A stretch of 64,000 nucleotides of DNA from Bartonella sp. DB5-6 (GCF_000278115.1 NZ_JH725116.1:30517-94516); one strand, 5' to 3'. Counted from the first letter of the stretch, positions 50,231 to 61,845 are shown. The notes: generated from the sequence alone by a model not told the origin. Translations and numbers: made by a program.

Positions 50231-52954
50231 ATGCTAGAAAAAAACTGTGATGCTGCTTCCATAGAGCAACGGGTTGCAAAGAGGTGGGAGGCTCGTGGTG
50301 CTTTTAAAGCAGGGGCGGGTTCAAAAAGTGATGCAGAATCTTTTTGCGTTATGCTTCCGCCCCCCAATGTTACGGGTTCACTTCATATGGGGCACGCACT
50401 CAATACGACAATTCAAGATATTGTAGTTAGATTTCAACGTATGCGTGGTAAGAATGTGTTATGGCAGCCTGGCATGGATCATGCGGGGATTGCTACGCAG
50501 ATGGTTGTCGAGCGTCAACTTGCCGAGCGTCAAGAGCCTACACGTCAAGAAATGGGTAGAGAAAAATTTGTTGAGTGTATTTGGGAATGGCGTCACAAAA
50601 CTGGGGGTGTTATTGCAAACCAGCTGCGTCGCCTTGGTGTTTCGTGTGATTGGTCGCGTGAGCGATTTACAATGGATGAAGGTTTGTCTCAAGCGGTTCG
50701 TGAAGTTTTTGTCACACTTTATAAACAAGGGTTGATATATAGGGATAAGCGTTTGGTTAATTGGGATCCTAAATTGTTAACGGCTATTTCGGATCTTGAA
50801 GTTGAGCAAAAAGAAGTCAAAGGCCATTTGTGGCACTTTAGATATCCACTTGAAGGTAAAGTTTTTAATCCAAATGATGCTACAACTTTTATAACAGTGG
50901 CGACAACACGGCCAGAAACAATGCTTGGTGATACGGGAATTGCGGTTAATCCTGAAGATGAACGTTATAAAAATCTTATAGGTCAAAATGCTATTTTGCC
51001 GCTTGTTGGTCGTAGGTTATTGATTGTTGGTGATGCTTATGCAGATCCTGATGAAGGAAGTGGTGCTGTAAAAATTACACCAGCACATGATTTTAATGAT
51101 TTTGAAGTAGGGCAACGCAACAATCTACGTTTGATCAATATTTTTACAAAAAAAGCGGAGATTTTTCTACGTGAGAATGAAGCATTTTTTGATGGTTTAA
51201 TCTTATCAGGTGAATTAGAAATATTGGTAAAAAATCTCGATCAATCTGATCGTTTTGTTGCACGCGATAAGATAGTTTTTTTGATGGAAGAGGGAGGATA
51301 TTTAGCAGCTGTGGATGATCATCCACACACTGTTCCTCATGGAGATCGCAGTGGAGTACCTATTGAACCATTCTTGACAGATCAATGGTATGTTCACGCT
51401 GCAGAATTAGCTAAGCCAGCGATAGAAGCTGTTCATCAAGGAAAAACACAATTTGTTCCCGATAGTTGGAAGAAAACTTATTTCAATTGGATGCAAAATA
51501 TTCAACCTTGGTGTATTTCGCGCCAATTATGGTGGGGGCATCAGATACCGGCTTGGTATGGTCCTGATGGTACGGTTTTTGTTGAAAAAAGTGAAGAAGA
51601 AGCTTTAGATTCAGCTCTCTCTCATTATGGTGAAATGGTTGAATTAACCCGTGATCAAGATGTTTTAGACACGTGGTTTTCATCAGCTCTTTGGCCTTTT
51701 TCAACGCTAGGTTGGCCCAATAAAACGACTGAATTAGCTACCTTTTATCCAACATCTCTATCGGTTACGGGGTTTGATATTATCTTTTTCTGGGTTGCGC
51801 GTATGATGATGATGGGGCTTCATTTTATGGGTGAGGTTCCTTTCCCAACGGTTTATGTGCACGCTCTCGTTCGAGATCAGAAGGGGGCAAAAATGTCAAA
51901 GTCGAAGGGGAATATTATTGATCCATTAGAGCTCATTGATCAATATAGTGCAGATGCATTGCGTTTTACTTTGGCTATTATGGCGGCACAGGGGCGTGAT
52001 GTAAAACTTGATCCTTCCCGTGTTGCAGGTTATCGTAATTTTGCTACAAAATTATGGAATGCTACCCGATTTGCACAGATGAACGGTGTTAAGCATAACC
52101 CGACTTTTAGGCCAGAAAAAGTAAAACTTGCGCTTAATCGTTGGATTTTAACAGAGTTATCTAAAACTATATCTCTAGTGACTACTGGTATTGAAAATTA
52201 TAAGTTTAACGAGTCTGCTAGTACTCTTTATCGCTTCATTTGGAACATACTCTGTGATTGGTATTTGGAGCTTCTCAAACCTGTTTTTCAAGGTTCAAAT
52301 GAGGATGCTAAAAGTGAAGCTCAAGCTTGTACTGCTTGGGTTTTAGATGAGGTTTATAAACTTCTTCATCCTTTTATGCCTCATATAACGGAGGAGTTGT
52401 GGTCTCTTACAGAAACGCCAAACATGAAACGTGAGGATATGCTCGCATTGATACAATGGCCAGAGGGAGAGTTTGTAGATGAAGAGGCTGCTGCCGATAT
52501 TAATTGGCTTATTGATGTTGTTTGTGAGATTCGGTCTGTTCGTTTTGAAATGAATATTCCAGCAGGGGCACTCGCACCCCTTGTTATTGTAGAGGCAGGG
52601 GATTTAACGCGAGAGCGTGTGCAGCGTTATGATACTCTTCTTAAAAAGTTAGCGCGTATTGAGATAATACATTTTTCTGATAAAGTTCCAGCTGTTTCAG
52701 CACAAATGATTTTTGGAGAGGCAATTTTTTGTTTACCATTGGGGCAATTGATTGATCTGGAAGCTGAACGTGCTCGTTTGATAAAAGACATGAGTAAAAT
52801 TGAGCAAGATATTGAAAAAATATCAGTTAAATTAAACAATCAAAAGTTTATAGAAAATGCAAGATCGGAAATTATTGAGGTTGAACGTAACAGAATCGTA
52901 GAATTGCGTGCTAGGCAAAAGAAAATATCTATTGCTTTAGCGAGATTGGTGTAA
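50231..52954 (+). CDS. valS: Valyl-tRNA synthetase
   Basis: About 907 residues from the ATG at 50231 ('MLEKNCDAASIEQRVAKRWEARGAF'), preferred over 50195. The class I 'HIGH' motif is in 'PPPNVTGSLHMGHALN', the 'KMSKS' motif in 'GAKMSKSKGNIIDPLELI'; the editing domain and a C-terminal coiled coil ('LIKDMSKIEQDIEKISVKLNNQKFIENA') are present. It charges tRNA-Val and proofreads threonine. Confidence 0.97.
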   Translation: MLEKNCDAASIEQRVAKRWEARGAFKAGAGSKSDAESFCVMLPPPNVTGSLHMGHALNTTIQDIVVRFQRMRGKNVLWQPGMDHAGIATQMVVERQLAERQEPTRQEMGREKFVECIWEWRHKTGGVIANQLRRLGVSCDWSRERFTMDEGLSQAVREVFVTLYKQGLIYRDKRLVNWDPKLLTAISDLEVEQKEVKGHLWHFRYPLEGKVFNPNDATTFITVATTRPETMLGDTGIAVNPEDERYKNLIGQNAILPLVGRRLLIVGDAYADPDEGSGAVKITPAHDFNDFEVGQRNNLRLINIFTKKAEIFLRENEAFFDGLILSGELEILVKNLDQSDRFVARDKIVFLMEEGGYLAAVDDHPHTVPHGDRSGVPIEPFLTDQWYVHAAELAKPAIEAVHQGKTQFVPDSWKKTYFNWMQNIQPWCISRQLWWGHQIPAWYGPDGTVFVEKSEEEALDSALSHYGEMVELTRDQDVLDTWFSSALWPFSTLGWPNKTTELATFYPTSLSVTGFDIIFFWVARMMMMGLHFMGEVPFPTVYVHALVRDQKGAKMSKSKGNIIDPLELIDQYSADALRFTLAIMAAQGRDVKLDPSRVAGYRNFATKLWNATRFAQMNGVKHNPTFRPEKVKLALNRWILTELSKTISLVTTGIENYKFNESASTLYRFIWNILCDWYLELLKPVFQGSNEDAKSEAQACTAWVLDEVYKLLHPFMPHITEELWSLTETPNMKREDMLALIQWPEGEFVDEEAAADINWLIDVVCEIRSVRFEMNIPAGALAPLVIVEAGDLTRERVQRYDTLLKKLARIEIIHFSDKVPAVSAQMIFGEAIFCLPLGQLIDLEAERARLIKDMSKIEQDIEKISVKLNNQKFIENARSEIIEVERNRIVELRARQKKISIALARLV

Positions 52955-53284
52955 TAGGGCTTTCTATTCCAAAACTTCTTTTTACTATATGCACCTTCCT
53001 ATTGGATAGGATAATAAGAATATTAAAATAATCAAGAGCTATAACTCAAAAGAGATCTGATATAAAATACAGAATGATGCTGTGTGATTAAAAATCAGTT
53101 AGTTATCTATAAAAGTCAAAGTTTTTTTGTTAGATATTTGGAGAGATTTTCTTTTGTTTGTTTTTCTGCTAGAATATGAGGCATTCGCAGTAATTTGTTT
53201 ATCTTACTAAGAAGGGTTCAAATCCATACAAAGAATTTGTGATAGATGTAATGATTAAAACGAAGATGAGGGGAGAAGGTTTGG
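52955..53284. other. Intergenic region between valS and exoR-like gene
   Basis: About 330 bases, AT-rich, no gene seen. A ribosome site GAGGGGAGAAGG precedes the next gene; no clear promoter was identified. Confidence 0.5.
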
Positions 53285-54076
53285 ATGGGAAACGGGCTTA
53301 AAATATGGAGAAAGGTCTCGATTATTGTTACTTTAGGAGGAGTTCTTTTACTTTCTTGTGTACTAGATGCAAATAGTGAGCAGAAAGCTATTGGTAATTC
53401 GTTTTATTTTTTGAAACGTGGTATGTCTGCTTATAAAAATGGGCAAATAAATCAGGCAATTTCAGCGTTACGTTGTGCAGCTGATATGGGAAGTATCGGT
53501 GCGTATTGGAAGCTTGGTTATATCTATGCAGAGGGTGATGGTGTCCCTGAAGATGATTATAAGGCGTACAATTTTTTTGCGTATATTGTTGAAAAAGGTG
53601 CTGCTCTTGGTTCAGAGGATGAAAGCTATATTTCTGATGCATTGGTCAAACTTGCAGGTTATATAAAAAAAGGTATCCCTCACTCACCGGTGAAACCTAA
53701 TCCTTCTTATGCTGTTCGTCTTTATATGCAGGCTGCGGTGAATTATGGAAATCCTAAAGCTCAGTACCATTTAGGAAAAATGTTTTTAAAGGGAGAGGGA
53801 AGAGAAAAAAACCTTGTACAGGCGGCACGATGGTTCCAGCTTTCTGCAAGAAAAGGAAATCCTCCTGCTCAAGCGATGCTTGGGAATATGCTGCTTCAGG
53901 CAGGAAAAGTTGTTCGCGGCACAGCATTGCTAACTGTAGCTTATGAAAAGGCGAGTATAAAAGATCGAGATTGGATTCGTCCTATGCAAGAGCACGCTTT
54001 TGCCATTTGTGATGAATTTGAAAAGCGTATAGCAATGTCGCTGGTTGGTGACATTTTAAAAAGCAACAATTTTTGA
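53285..54076 (+). CDS. exoR: ExoR-like periplasmic Sel1-repeat regulator
   Basis: 263 residues, the size of rhizobial ExoR (about 268). N-terminal signal segment ('SIIVTLGGVLLLSCVLDANSE'), then 'FLKRGMSAYKNGQINQAISALRCAADMGSIGAYWKLGYIYAEGDGVPEDDYKAYNFF', 'GSEDESYISDALVKLAGYIKKGIPHSPV', Sel1-type repeats, and 'DRDWIRPMQEHAFAICDEFEKRIAMSL'. These closely resemble segments I recall from Sinorhizobium ExoR, the periplasmic inhibitor of the ExoS-ChvI two-component system; the Bartonella equivalent is BatS-BatR, which controls the VirB type IV secretion system. The identification is by pattern only. Confidence 0.78.
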   Translation: MGNGLKIWRKVSIIVTLGGVLLLSCVLDANSEQKAIGNSFYFLKRGMSAYKNGQINQAISALRCAADMGSIGAYWKLGYIYAEGDGVPEDDYKAYNFFAYIVEKGAALGSEDESYISDALVKLAGYIKKGIPHSPVKPNPSYAVRLYMQAAVNYGNPKAQYHLGKMFLKGEGREKNLVQAARWFQLSARKGNPPAQAMLGNMLLQAGKVVRGTALLTVAYEKASIKDRDWIRPMQEHAFAICDEFEKRIAMSLVGDILKSNNF

Positions 54077-54160
54077 ACATTTTATTGCAATATTTAGCGA
54101 CCTCTCCGACACTAAATCCTTATCTCTTATGTTTGGTCTTACAACAGATGTGGTTGATAG

Positions 54161-54907
54161 TTAATGGCTAAGGATTTTAGATAAAAAATCCTGCGTACGA
54201 GGCGTTCTGGCTTGTGGATCAGAAAAAAACTCTTTAGAAGAGCAGTCTTCGAGGATTTTTCCTTGATCCATGAAAATAACACGTTCAGAAACTTTTTGCG
54301 CAAATCCCATTTCATGCGTTACACAAATCATCGTCATACCCTCTTCAGCTAAGCTAATCATAACATCGAGTACTTCACCTACCATTTCAGGATCTAGAGC
54401 AGATGTCGGTTCATCAAAAAGCATTACGAGTGGATCCATAGTTAAGGCGCGAGCAATAGCAACACGTTGTTGTTGACCTCCAGAAAGTTGACCAGGGTAT
54501 TTATTTTTATGTTCAATGAGTCCAACGCGTTCAAGATATAATAAACCGCGTTCAAGTGCTTCTTTTTTGGTGCGCTTTAGGACTTTGATTTGTGCAATTG
54601 TCAAATTTTCTGTGACAGATAAATGTGGGAAAAGCTCGAAGTGCTGAAATACCATTCCTACATGGCTGCGCAATTTAGGCAAATTTGTTTTTTTTGAATG
54701 AACTGGTGTTCCGTTAATCCAAATTTCTCCTTTTTGAAAAGGGACAAGGGCGTTAATAGTTTTAATAAAGGTTGATTTTCCTGATCCTGATGGACCACAA
54801 ACCACAACAACTTCCCCTTTATTAATATTGGCTGTACAGTTTTTAAGAACATTAATTTCGCCATACCAATTGGAAACATTTTTTATTTCGATCATATGAT
54901 TAGACAT
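54161..54907 (-). CDS. gltL: Polar amino acid ABC transporter ATPase (GltL-like)
   Basis: 248 residues: Walker A 'GPSGSGKST', signature '[15 protein letters not shown]', Walker B '[19 protein letters not shown]', H-loop 'CVTHEMGFA'. Closest in type to GlnQ/GltL ATPases of amino acid importers. Last gene of a minus-strand operon of periplasmic protein, two permeases and ATPase. Start is 11 bases after the upstream permease stop. Confidence 0.93.
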   Translation of the reverse strand: MSNHMIEIKNVSNWYGEINVLKNCTANINKGEVVVVCGPSGSGKSTFIKTINALVPFQKGEIWINGTPVHSKKTNLPKLRSHVGMVFQHFELFPHLSVTENLTIAQIKVLKRTKKEALERGLLYLERVGLIEHKNKYPGQLSGGQQQRVAIARALTMDPLVMLFDEPTSALDPEMVGEVLDVMISLAEEGMTMICVTHEMGFAQKVSERVIFMDQGKILEDCSSKEFFSDPQARTPRTQDFLSKILSH

Positions 54908-54918
54908 TTTTTTTCCTG

Positions 54919-55635
54919 TTAGCGAATAATGGATATTTTTTTCTGTAGATACAAAACTATTTGCGATAGTGTAAAACAGATAACAAAATAAAAAATGGCT
55001 GCCAAGACATAAGCTTCTTGTTTTACACCAAAATTGTTAGCAACAATATCAAAACCATTCAAAAGACTATTCCCACTAATTGCATAAACAAGCGTTGTGT
55101 CCTGAAAGAGGATGATAACTTGTGTTAAAAAGATTGGAAGCATATCTCTAAAAGCTTGAGGTAGAATTACAACATACATATTTTGCAAATATGTCATTCC
55201 AAGAGCTTGCCCTGCCTGTTTTTGTCCTTGCGAAATGGAATTTATGCCGGCACGCATAATCTCGGCAAAATAAGCGGTTTCAAATGCGGTAAAGGTAATG
55301 AGTGCTGATTTATTTGCACCGATTGATGTTCCAGTTAGCAAAGGTAAAAGCACGAAAAACCATAAGATAACCATAACAAGCGGTATTGAACGCATGGCAG
55401 TTATATAAATTACTGCAAGCCAAGAGAGTAGTTTTATAGAAGAAAGCCGCATCATTGCTAAGAGTGTACCGAAAATAAGTCCAAATACAGTGGCAAAAAG
55501 GGTGAGAAAAATGCTAAAGAGCAAACCTGATAAAATGTAAGAACAAAATACATCAAAAGTAAAAAATGAAAAATCAAAATCTGAAAAATTGAAAGGAGTA
55601 GAAAATCCAAACTGAGAGGTTATAAAATTTATCAT
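54919..55635 (-). CDS. gltK: Amino acid ABC transporter permease (GltK-like)
   Basis: 238 residues with five or so membrane helices and the HisM-type 'EAA' loop '[51 protein letters not shown]'. It forms the membrane channel with the GltJ-like permease. Two bases separate the genes. Confidence 0.92.
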   Translation of the reverse strand: MINFITSQFGFSTPFNFSDFDFSFFTFDVFCSYILSGLLFSIFLTLFATVFGLIFGTLLAMMRLSSIKLLSWLAVIYITAMRSIPLVMVILWFFVLLPLLTGTSIGANKSALITFTAFETAYFAEIMRAGINSISQGQKQAGQALGMTYLQNMYVVILPQAFRDMLPIFLTQVIILFQDTTLVYAISGNSLLNGFDIVANNFGVKQEAYVLAAIFYFVICFTLSQIVLYLQKKISIIR

Positions 55636-55637
55636 AT

Positions 55638-56390
55638 TTAGTGTTCCTCTGTTTGAAAATTAGGAACTTTGAGCATTTGCTCAATTATTGTCATAATAAT
55701 AAATACGAATAAGGCTATAAAGATATAAAGAATCGTAACTATGAGATAGTTTTCATAAACGTGACTTACTTCTTCGATTGTTTGGTATTGGAATTGCATC
55801 AGTTCATTTATTGAAACGGCGAATGCTATAGATGAATTTTTCACGATACCCATTGCTTCTGAAGTAAGTGGTGGCATGATTGTACGCATAGCACGCGGTA
55901 ATATGATATAACGATAAATTTGGTAGGTCGTAAATCCCATTGCCATAGCTGCGTGGCGCTGCCCAGAAGGAATCGCTTCAATGCCTGAGCGGACCTGTTC
56001 TGCTATGCGGGCGGATGTAAAGAACCCCAAGGCACATGTTATTAAGAGAATGGGTGAAAAGTTCATCGCTGGTGGATAAATTTTAGGCACAACAAAATAC
56101 CATAAAAATACTTGTACAAGCAAAGGAATGTTACGCATGATCTCCACCCATATACTTCCAATAGCACGTAATACGCAGCGGATCATGGAAGTATTCGGTA
56201 GAGTGCGCATTGTCCCTATAATGACACCCAAAAGCACCGCTAAGATTAGTGAAGAGATCGATAATATAACTGTATTCTTTAAGCCATCAAGCAGTGTATC
56301 TAAGTAGGTATGACTTACACCAGGAGTTCCAAGACATCCAGCTACGAGTGTTTGGTCAAGATCATCTGTACAAAGGAAAGAAAAGTCCAT
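55638..56390 (-). CDS. gltJ: Amino acid ABC transporter permease (GltJ-like)
   Basis: 250 residues with membrane helices and the permease loop 'ARIAEQVRSGIEAIPSGQRHAAMAMGFTTYQIYRYIILPRAMRTIMPPLTSEAMG'. The long N-terminal periplasmic portion ('LDQTLVAGCLGTPGVSHTYLDTLLDGLKN') is typical of GltJ-type subunits. Confidence 0.92.
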   Translation of the reverse strand: MDFSFLCTDDLDQTLVAGCLGTPGVSHTYLDTLLDGLKNTVILSISSLILAVLLGVIIGTMRTLPNTSMIRCVLRAIGSIWVEIMRNIPLLVQVFLWYFVVPKIYPPAMNFSPILLITCALGFFTSARIAEQVRSGIEAIPSGQRHAAMAMGFTTYQIYRYIILPRAMRTIMPPLTSEAMGIVKNSSIAFAVSINELMQFQYQTIEEVSHVYENYLIVTILYIFIALFVFIIMTIIEQMLKVPNFQTEEH

Positions 56391-56536
56391 AAATTTTAAT
56401 ATTTCCTAAATTTAGTCATCTGCAAAACAAAATAATAAATCAGCAATATTTTTACATATGCTGAATTTATTAAGAAATAAACTAAAACATAACCACACTC
56501 AATTTTCTAAACAATGTGGTTATTCTTTTTTAAACT

Positions 56537-57442
56537 CTACAAATTATTCTCTGTATAATCTTCCCGAGGTTTATTATTTGGATGTTCCCAAGCATATTTT
56601 GTTGAATTTGACAAGGGAAGGTTGACAATAGTGCTTGCAGGCGGGGTTGGTTTCATAAACCATTTGCCATAGAGCTTTTCAAGTGATTCGTCTTTGATTT
56701 GACGCAAGATGCTATCGTTGATTGCTTGTTCGAAGTTTTTGTCATTTAATCTGAGCATACAGGCGATAGGTTCGACTGAAAGTACAGTATCAAGAATGAT
56801 ATAATCAGATGGATTTTTTGATTTAGCAATATGTCCAGCAAGAATTGAGGCATCCATGACAAAAGCGTCTGCCTTACCAGATTCTAATAATAAAAAACTA
56901 TCTCCGTGATCTCTTCCCTTTAAAACTTTAAACTGAATGTTTTTTGCACGTTTATTTTTGCGGATCAGTTGAACAGATGTTGTACCGGTAGTGGTTGCGA
57001 CTTTTTTCCCATTTAAATCATCAAGAGATTTAATGTTAGAATTTTTCTTTACGGCAATTCGAACTTCTTCGACATAAGTAGTATAAGCAAAAGCGGCTTC
57101 TTTACTACGGGCAACATTATTTGTTGTTGAGCCACATTCAAAATCATAGGTACTATTTTTCAAGAGAGGAATTCTATTTTGTGATGTGATAGGGAGATAA
57201 TGAATTTTGATTGGCTTACCAATTTTTTTTGAAATATCGTCAATAATACGCTCTGCCATTTCTGTGTGGAAACCGACATATTTGTCATTGCCGAGGGCAT
57301 AGGCTAGACCTGATGATTCACGTACACCCAGCGTAATCTCTCCTGTTTTTTTTATTTTTTCAAGGGTATCATTTCCAGCATGTGCGACACTTGTGAGCCC
57401 AATGGCAGTTGCTGCAATAAACATTAACAGTGATTTTCTCAT
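56537..57442 (-). CDS. gltI: Periplasmic glutamate/aspartate-binding protein (GltI-like)
   Basis: 301 residues with a signal peptide ending 'GLTSVAHA'. 'LEKIKKTGEITLGVRESSGLAYALGNDKYVGFHTEMAERIIDDI' and 'DFECGSTTNNVARSKEAAFAYTTYVEEVRIAVKK' match the GltI (YbeJ) branch; the 'ECGSTTN' segment is characteristic of dicarboxylic amino acid binders. First gene of the operon; a hairpin-free 146-base gap follows before the permease. Glutamate is a plausible main nutrient for this organism. Confidence 0.92.
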   Translation of the reverse strand: MRKSLLMFIAATAIGLTSVAHAGNDTLEKIKKTGEITLGVRESSGLAYALGNDKYVGFHTEMAERIIDDISKKIGKPIKIHYLPITSQNRIPLLKNSTYDFECGSTTNNVARSKEAAFAYTTYVEEVRIAVKKNSNIKSLDDLNGKKVATTTGTTSVQLIRKNKRAKNIQFKVLKGRDHGDSFLLLESGKADAFVMDASILAGHIAKSKNPSDYIILDTVLSVEPIACMLRLNDKNFEQAINDSILRQIKDESLEKLYGKWFMKPTPPASTIVNLPLSNSTKYAWEHPNNKPREDYTENNL

Positions 57443-57576
57443 TGATGTCCTCCATTCATTTAAAATTCTTAGTAATTGATTTTATTGTTTAAGGTATATT
57501 GTTTGCATGGTGTAACACATTTATTATTTTAGATGGGATATTTTTTATCACAATAAAATCGGGTGTTGTACTCTAA

Positions 57577-58359
57577 TTAACTGAGATTAAGGTGGATCCA
57601 AACGGGGACATGGTCTGATGGTTTTTGATATCCCCTTACTTCTTTTTGGCTATAAGCGCAAATAAGTTGATCAATAGCTTCTGGTGATAAGAGCAAATGA
57701 TCAATACGAATCCCGTTATTTTTGAGCCATGCAGAGGCTTGAAAATCCCAGAAACTGAATGAGGAGGTATCTGTTACATTACGAATAGCATCATAAAAAC
57801 CTAAATGAACAATGCGTTGGAATGCTTGTCTTGTTTGTGGAGTAAATAAAGCGTCATTACTCCATTCTTGAGGATTTTTTGCGTCCAATGGAGTAGGAAT
57901 GACGTTATAATCACCAGCTAGGATAAGGGGTTCTTCATAAGCAAGCAATTTTTTTGCATGTGCATACAATCTTTCCATCCATTCCATTTTATAAGGGTAT
58001 TTTTCACTTTTTATAGGGTTTCCATTTGGCAGATAGAGAGATGCAATACGAACAACGCCTTTATTTGTTGAATAAACGGCTTCAATGTAACGTGTTTGTT
58101 CATCATTATCATTGCCAGGTAATCGACGGATCACTTCATCAGGTGTTTTTTTAGAAAGAATCGCAACACCATTAAAACTTTTTTGTCCGTGCGTTTCTAT
58201 GTGATAACCTAGTCTTTCAACTGCATCGCGTGGAAAATTCTCATCGGTACTTTTAATTTCTTGTAAACAGACGATATCCGGCTGATTGTGTTGTAGCCAT
58301 TGATATAATGTTTCATGTCGTGCTTTTATTCCGGCAATATTCCACGTTACTATTTTCAT
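57577..58359 (-). CDS. xthA: Exodeoxyribonuclease III family AP endonuclease
   Basis: 260 residues. 'MKIVTWNIAGIKARHETLYQWL', 'PDIVCLQEIKS' (catalytic Glu), 'LILAGDYNVIPTPLDAKNP' (Asp/Asn), 'RIDHLLLSPEA' and 'KPSDHVPVWIHL' (Asp-His) are the ExoIII motifs. It removes abasic sites in base excision repair. Monocistronic, minus strand. Confidence 0.95.
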   Translation of the reverse strand: MKIVTWNIAGIKARHETLYQWLQHNQPDIVCLQEIKSTDENFPRDAVERLGYHIETHGQKSFNGVAILSKKTPDEVIRRLPGNDNDEQTRYIEAVYSTNKGVVRIASLYLPNGNPIKSEKYPYKMEWMERLYAHAKKLLAYEEPLILAGDYNVIPTPLDAKNPQEWSNDALFTPQTRQAFQRIVHLGFYDAIRNVTDTSSFSFWDFQASAWLKNNGIRIDHLLLSPEAIDQLICAYSQKEVRGYQKPSDHVPVWIHLNLS

Positions 58360-58872
58360 TATGCTTGTCTTAAATTGTGTGCAATTTATTAAATTGCTAC
58401 GTTAAAATGTTTCATAAATAAATACCTTTGATATCTTTATGATATGTTATGTCTCTTTAAAATTATTGTATAGAAGATATTACTATGGTAATGTAGTTTA
58501 TCAAGAACTCTTGTAGAAATTCGATTAAAGCATTGAAAGTTGATTATTTTTCATTTTTAAAAAACTTTCTGATGTTTAGTCCTTGACGAATGTATGTGTT
58601 CTCGCTATTAAGGGTTCTACGGACATGTAAGAGTGATACCTGTTTTTGTATTCAGAGGATTATTCAAGCAGGTTTATTTTAAAAGTTAAAAGCAAATGTC
58701 AGTGCAAAAGGCCATTGCCTTCTCTGCTTATGATCGGGTGAGCTGTTTATAGCCGGCATGCCCGATTTTGTGTGTAAGTTTAGTATTTACTTCGAGTTCT
58801 GTCGGAGTATTAAAAATAGAATAAAGCCCAAGTGGGCAAGACGAACGTAGATCAAATAAAGAGGAAGGTTAC
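58360..58872. other. Intergenic region with rpsL promoter and long leader
   Basis: About 510 bases. The left half is AT-rich and shared by divergent xthA and the ribosomal operon. A promoter lies at 58583-58610, leaving about 255 bases of leader before rpsL. In it, the GGCATTGCC-type and GCCGGCATGCC segments (about 58708-58770) could fold. No small ORF is convincing. Confidence 0.55.
58583..58610 (+). promoter_or_regulatory. Promoter of the rpsL (str) operon
   Basis: TTGACG (58583-58588), 16-base spacer, CTATTA (58605-58610). The -35 is the same as at tRNA-Cys in this window. Confidence 0.7.
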
Positions 58873-59244
58873 ATGCCTACCGTAAACCAGTTGATTCGCA
58901 AGCCGCGTGTAGCGCCAGTTAAGCGCAATAAGGTCCCTGCTCTTCAGTCGAATCCACAGAAGCGTGGGGTTTGTACTCGTGTCTATACAACGACACCGAA
59001 GAAGCCAAATTCTGCACTTCGTAAAGTTGCTAAGGTCCGTTTGACAAATGGATTTGAGGTGATTGGTTATATTCCTGGAGAGGGGCATAATCTTCAAGAG
59101 CACTCTGTTGTTATGATTCGGGGTGGTCGTGTAAAAGATTTGCCAGGGGTTCGTTATCACATTATTCGTGGTTTGCTTGATACTCAGGGTGTCAAGAATC
59201 GTAAACAGCGTCGTTCTAAGTATGGCGCAAAGCGTCCAAAATAA
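58873..59244 (+). CDS. rpsL: Ribosomal protein S12
   Basis: 123 residues. '[12 protein letters not shown]', '[41 protein letters not shown]' and '[14 protein letters not shown]' are invariant S12 segments. Wild-type-like Lys residues at the PKKPNS and RVKDLPG sites, so no streptomycin-resistance change is apparent. GAGGAAGG ribosome site. Confidence 0.99.
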   Translation: MPTVNQLIRKPRVAPVKRNKVPALQSNPQKRGVCTRVYTTTPKKPNSALRKVAKVRLTNGFEVIGYIPGEGHNLQEHSVVMIRGGRVKDLPGVRYHIIRGLLDTQGVKNRKQRRSKYGAKRPK

Positions 59245-59250
59245 TATTGA

Positions 59251-59733
<483 letters not shown>

Positions 59734-59760
59734 ACGTGTTAAAAATTTAAGGCAAGTGCA

Positions 59761-61845
59761 ATGGCTCGCGAATATAAAATTGAAGATTATCGTAATTTTG
59801 GTATTATGGCGCATATTGATGCTGGTAAGACCACTATGACTGAGCGTATTTTATTTTATACCGGCAAAAATCATAAAATCGGTGAAACCCACGATGGCGC
59901 TTCTACAATGGATTGGATGGAGCAGGAGCAGGAGCGCGGTATTACGATTACGTCTGCTGCAACGACAACGTTTTGGGAAGGGCGTGATGGTCGGAAGCGG
60001 CGCTTCAATATCATTGATACGCCAGGGCACGTTGATTTTACGATTGAAGTTGAGCGCTCTTTACGTGTTCTTGATGGTGCAATAGCGTTGTTGGATGCAA
60101 ATGCTGGTGTGGAGCCTCAGACAGAAACTGTTTGGAGGCAGGCTGAGAAATATCGTGTGCCACGCATGGTCTTCGTTAATAAAATGGATAAAATAGGTGC
60201 TGATTTTTATCGTAGTGTAGAAATGGTTGGTTCGCGGTTGGGGGCTAAGGCGCTTGTTTTACAATTGCCAATTGGTGCTGAAAATGATTTCGAGGGTGTC
60301 GTTGATCTTGTCGAGATGAAGGCGTTGAAGTGGGATGGTTCTATCGGTTCGTCTGCTGTAGTGGGGGATATACCTTCTGATTTGAAGGAGGCGGCGGAGG
60401 AATATCGCGAAAAGCTGATTGAGATGGCGGTTGAAGTTGATGAGGCTGCGACCGAGGCTTATTTGGAAGGTGTTATGCCAACCAATGAACAGCTCGTTGC
60501 TCTTATTCGTAAAGGGACAATAGAGGTTCAGTTCCATCCGGTTCTTTGCGGTACGGCTTTTAAGAATAAAGGTGTTCAGCCGCTTTTGGATGCTGTTGTG
60601 TCTTATCTTCCTTCTCCGATTGATGTCCCTGCAATTAATGGTGTTGATGTGAAGACCGAGTCTGAAGCAACACGTGAATCTTCAGATGATGCTCCGCTTT
60701 CTATGCTTGCTTTTAAAATTATGAATGATCCTTTTGTTGGATCATTAACTTTTTGTCGTATTTATTCTGGTAAGGTTCAAAAAGGTGTTTCCCTCGAAAA
60801 TACTGTTAAGAGAAAAAGAGAGCGCTTGGGACGTATGCTTCAAATGCATTCAAATTCTCGTGAGGACATTGAGGAGGCGTTTGCTGGTGATATTGTTGCT
60901 CTCGCGGGGCTGAAAGAGACGACAACCGGTGATACTCTTTGTGATCCTTTAAAGCCTATTATTTTGGAGCGGATGGATTTCCCAGAGCCTGTTATTGAAA
61001 TTGCAATTGAGCCAAAAACGAAAGCAGATCAAGAAAAAATGGGTATAGCGCTTAATCGTTTGGCTGCTGAGGATCCTTCATTCCGTGTAAAGTCTGATGA
61101 GGAATCAGGGCAAACTATTATAGCTGGAATGGGTGAGCTGCATCTTGATATTATTGTTGATCGTATGAGGCGTGAGTTTAAGGTTGAGGCAAATATTGGG
61201 CAGCCCCAGGTTGCTTATCGTGAATCGATTACCAAAACGGCAGAAATTGATTATACACATAAGAAACAATCTGGTGGTGCAGGACAGTTTGCTCGTGTAA
61301 AAATTGTTTTTGAACCTCATGATGGTGATGATTTTATTTTTGAGTCAAAAGTTGTTGGGGGTGCTGTTCCCAAAGAATATATTCCTGGTGTTCAAAAAGG
61401 AATTGAGAGCGTTATGGGGTCTGGACCTCTTGCAGGCTTCCCTATGCTTGGTGTAAAAGCTACTTTAATTGATGGAGGTTATCACGACGTTGATTCTTCT
61501 GTTTTAGCTTTTGAAATTGCAGCTCGTGCAGCTTTTCGTGATGGGGCAAAGAAGGCTGGTGCGCAGCTTCTTGAGCCGATCATGAAGGTAGAAGTTGTAA
61601 CTCCGGAAGATTATGTTGGTGATGTTATTGGTGATTTGAATTCTCGTCGTGGTCAGATTTCGGGAACTGAAGCGCGTGGTATTGCTACAGTTGTGAATGC
61701 GATGGTTCCTTTGGCAAATATGTTTGGTTATGTGAATACTCTTCGTTCGATGAGTCAGGGACGTGCACAGTATACAATGCAGTTTGATCATTACGAGCCT
61801 GTCCCTTCGGCTGTTGCTTTGGAGATTCAAAAGAAATACGCGTGA
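59761..61845 (+). CDS. fusA: Elongation factor G
   Basis: 694 residues. G1 'AHIDAGKTT', G3 'DTPGHVDF', G4 '[10 protein letters not shown]', then domains II-V with '[33 protein letters not shown]' and '[27 protein letters not shown]'. Catalyses translocation. Standard length. Confidence 0.99.
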   Translation: MAREYKIEDYRNFGIMAHIDAGKTTMTERILFYTGKNHKIGETHDGASTMDWMEQEQERGITITSAATTTFWEGRDGRKRRFNIIDTPGHVDFTIEVERSLRVLDGAIALLDANAGVEPQTETVWRQAEKYRVPRMVFVNKMDKIGADFYRSVEMVGSRLGAKALVLQLPIGAENDFEGVVDLVEMKALKWDGSIGSSAVVGDIPSDLKEAAEEYREKLIEMAVEVDEAATEAYLEGVMPTNEQLVALIRKGTIEVQFHPVLCGTAFKNKGVQPLLDAVVSYLPSPIDVPAINGVDVKTESEATRESSDDAPLSMLAFKIMNDPFVGSLTFCRIYSGKVQKGVSLENTVKRKRERLGRMLQMHSNSREDIEEAFAGDIVALAGLKETTTGDTLCDPLKPIILERMDFPEPVIEIAIEPKTKADQEKMGIALNRLAAEDPSFRVKSDEESGQTIIAGMGELHLDIIVDRMRREFKVEANIGQPQVAYRESITKTAEIDYTHKKQSGGAGQFARVKIVFEPHDGDDFIFESKVVGGAVPKEYIPGVQKGIESVMGSGPLAGFPMLGVKATLIDGGYHDVDSSVLAFEIAARAAFRDGAKKAGAQLLEPIMKVEVVTPEDYVGDVIGDLNSRRGQISGTEARGIATVVNAMVPLANMFGYVNTLRSMSQGRAQYTMQFDHYEPVPSAVALEIQKKYA

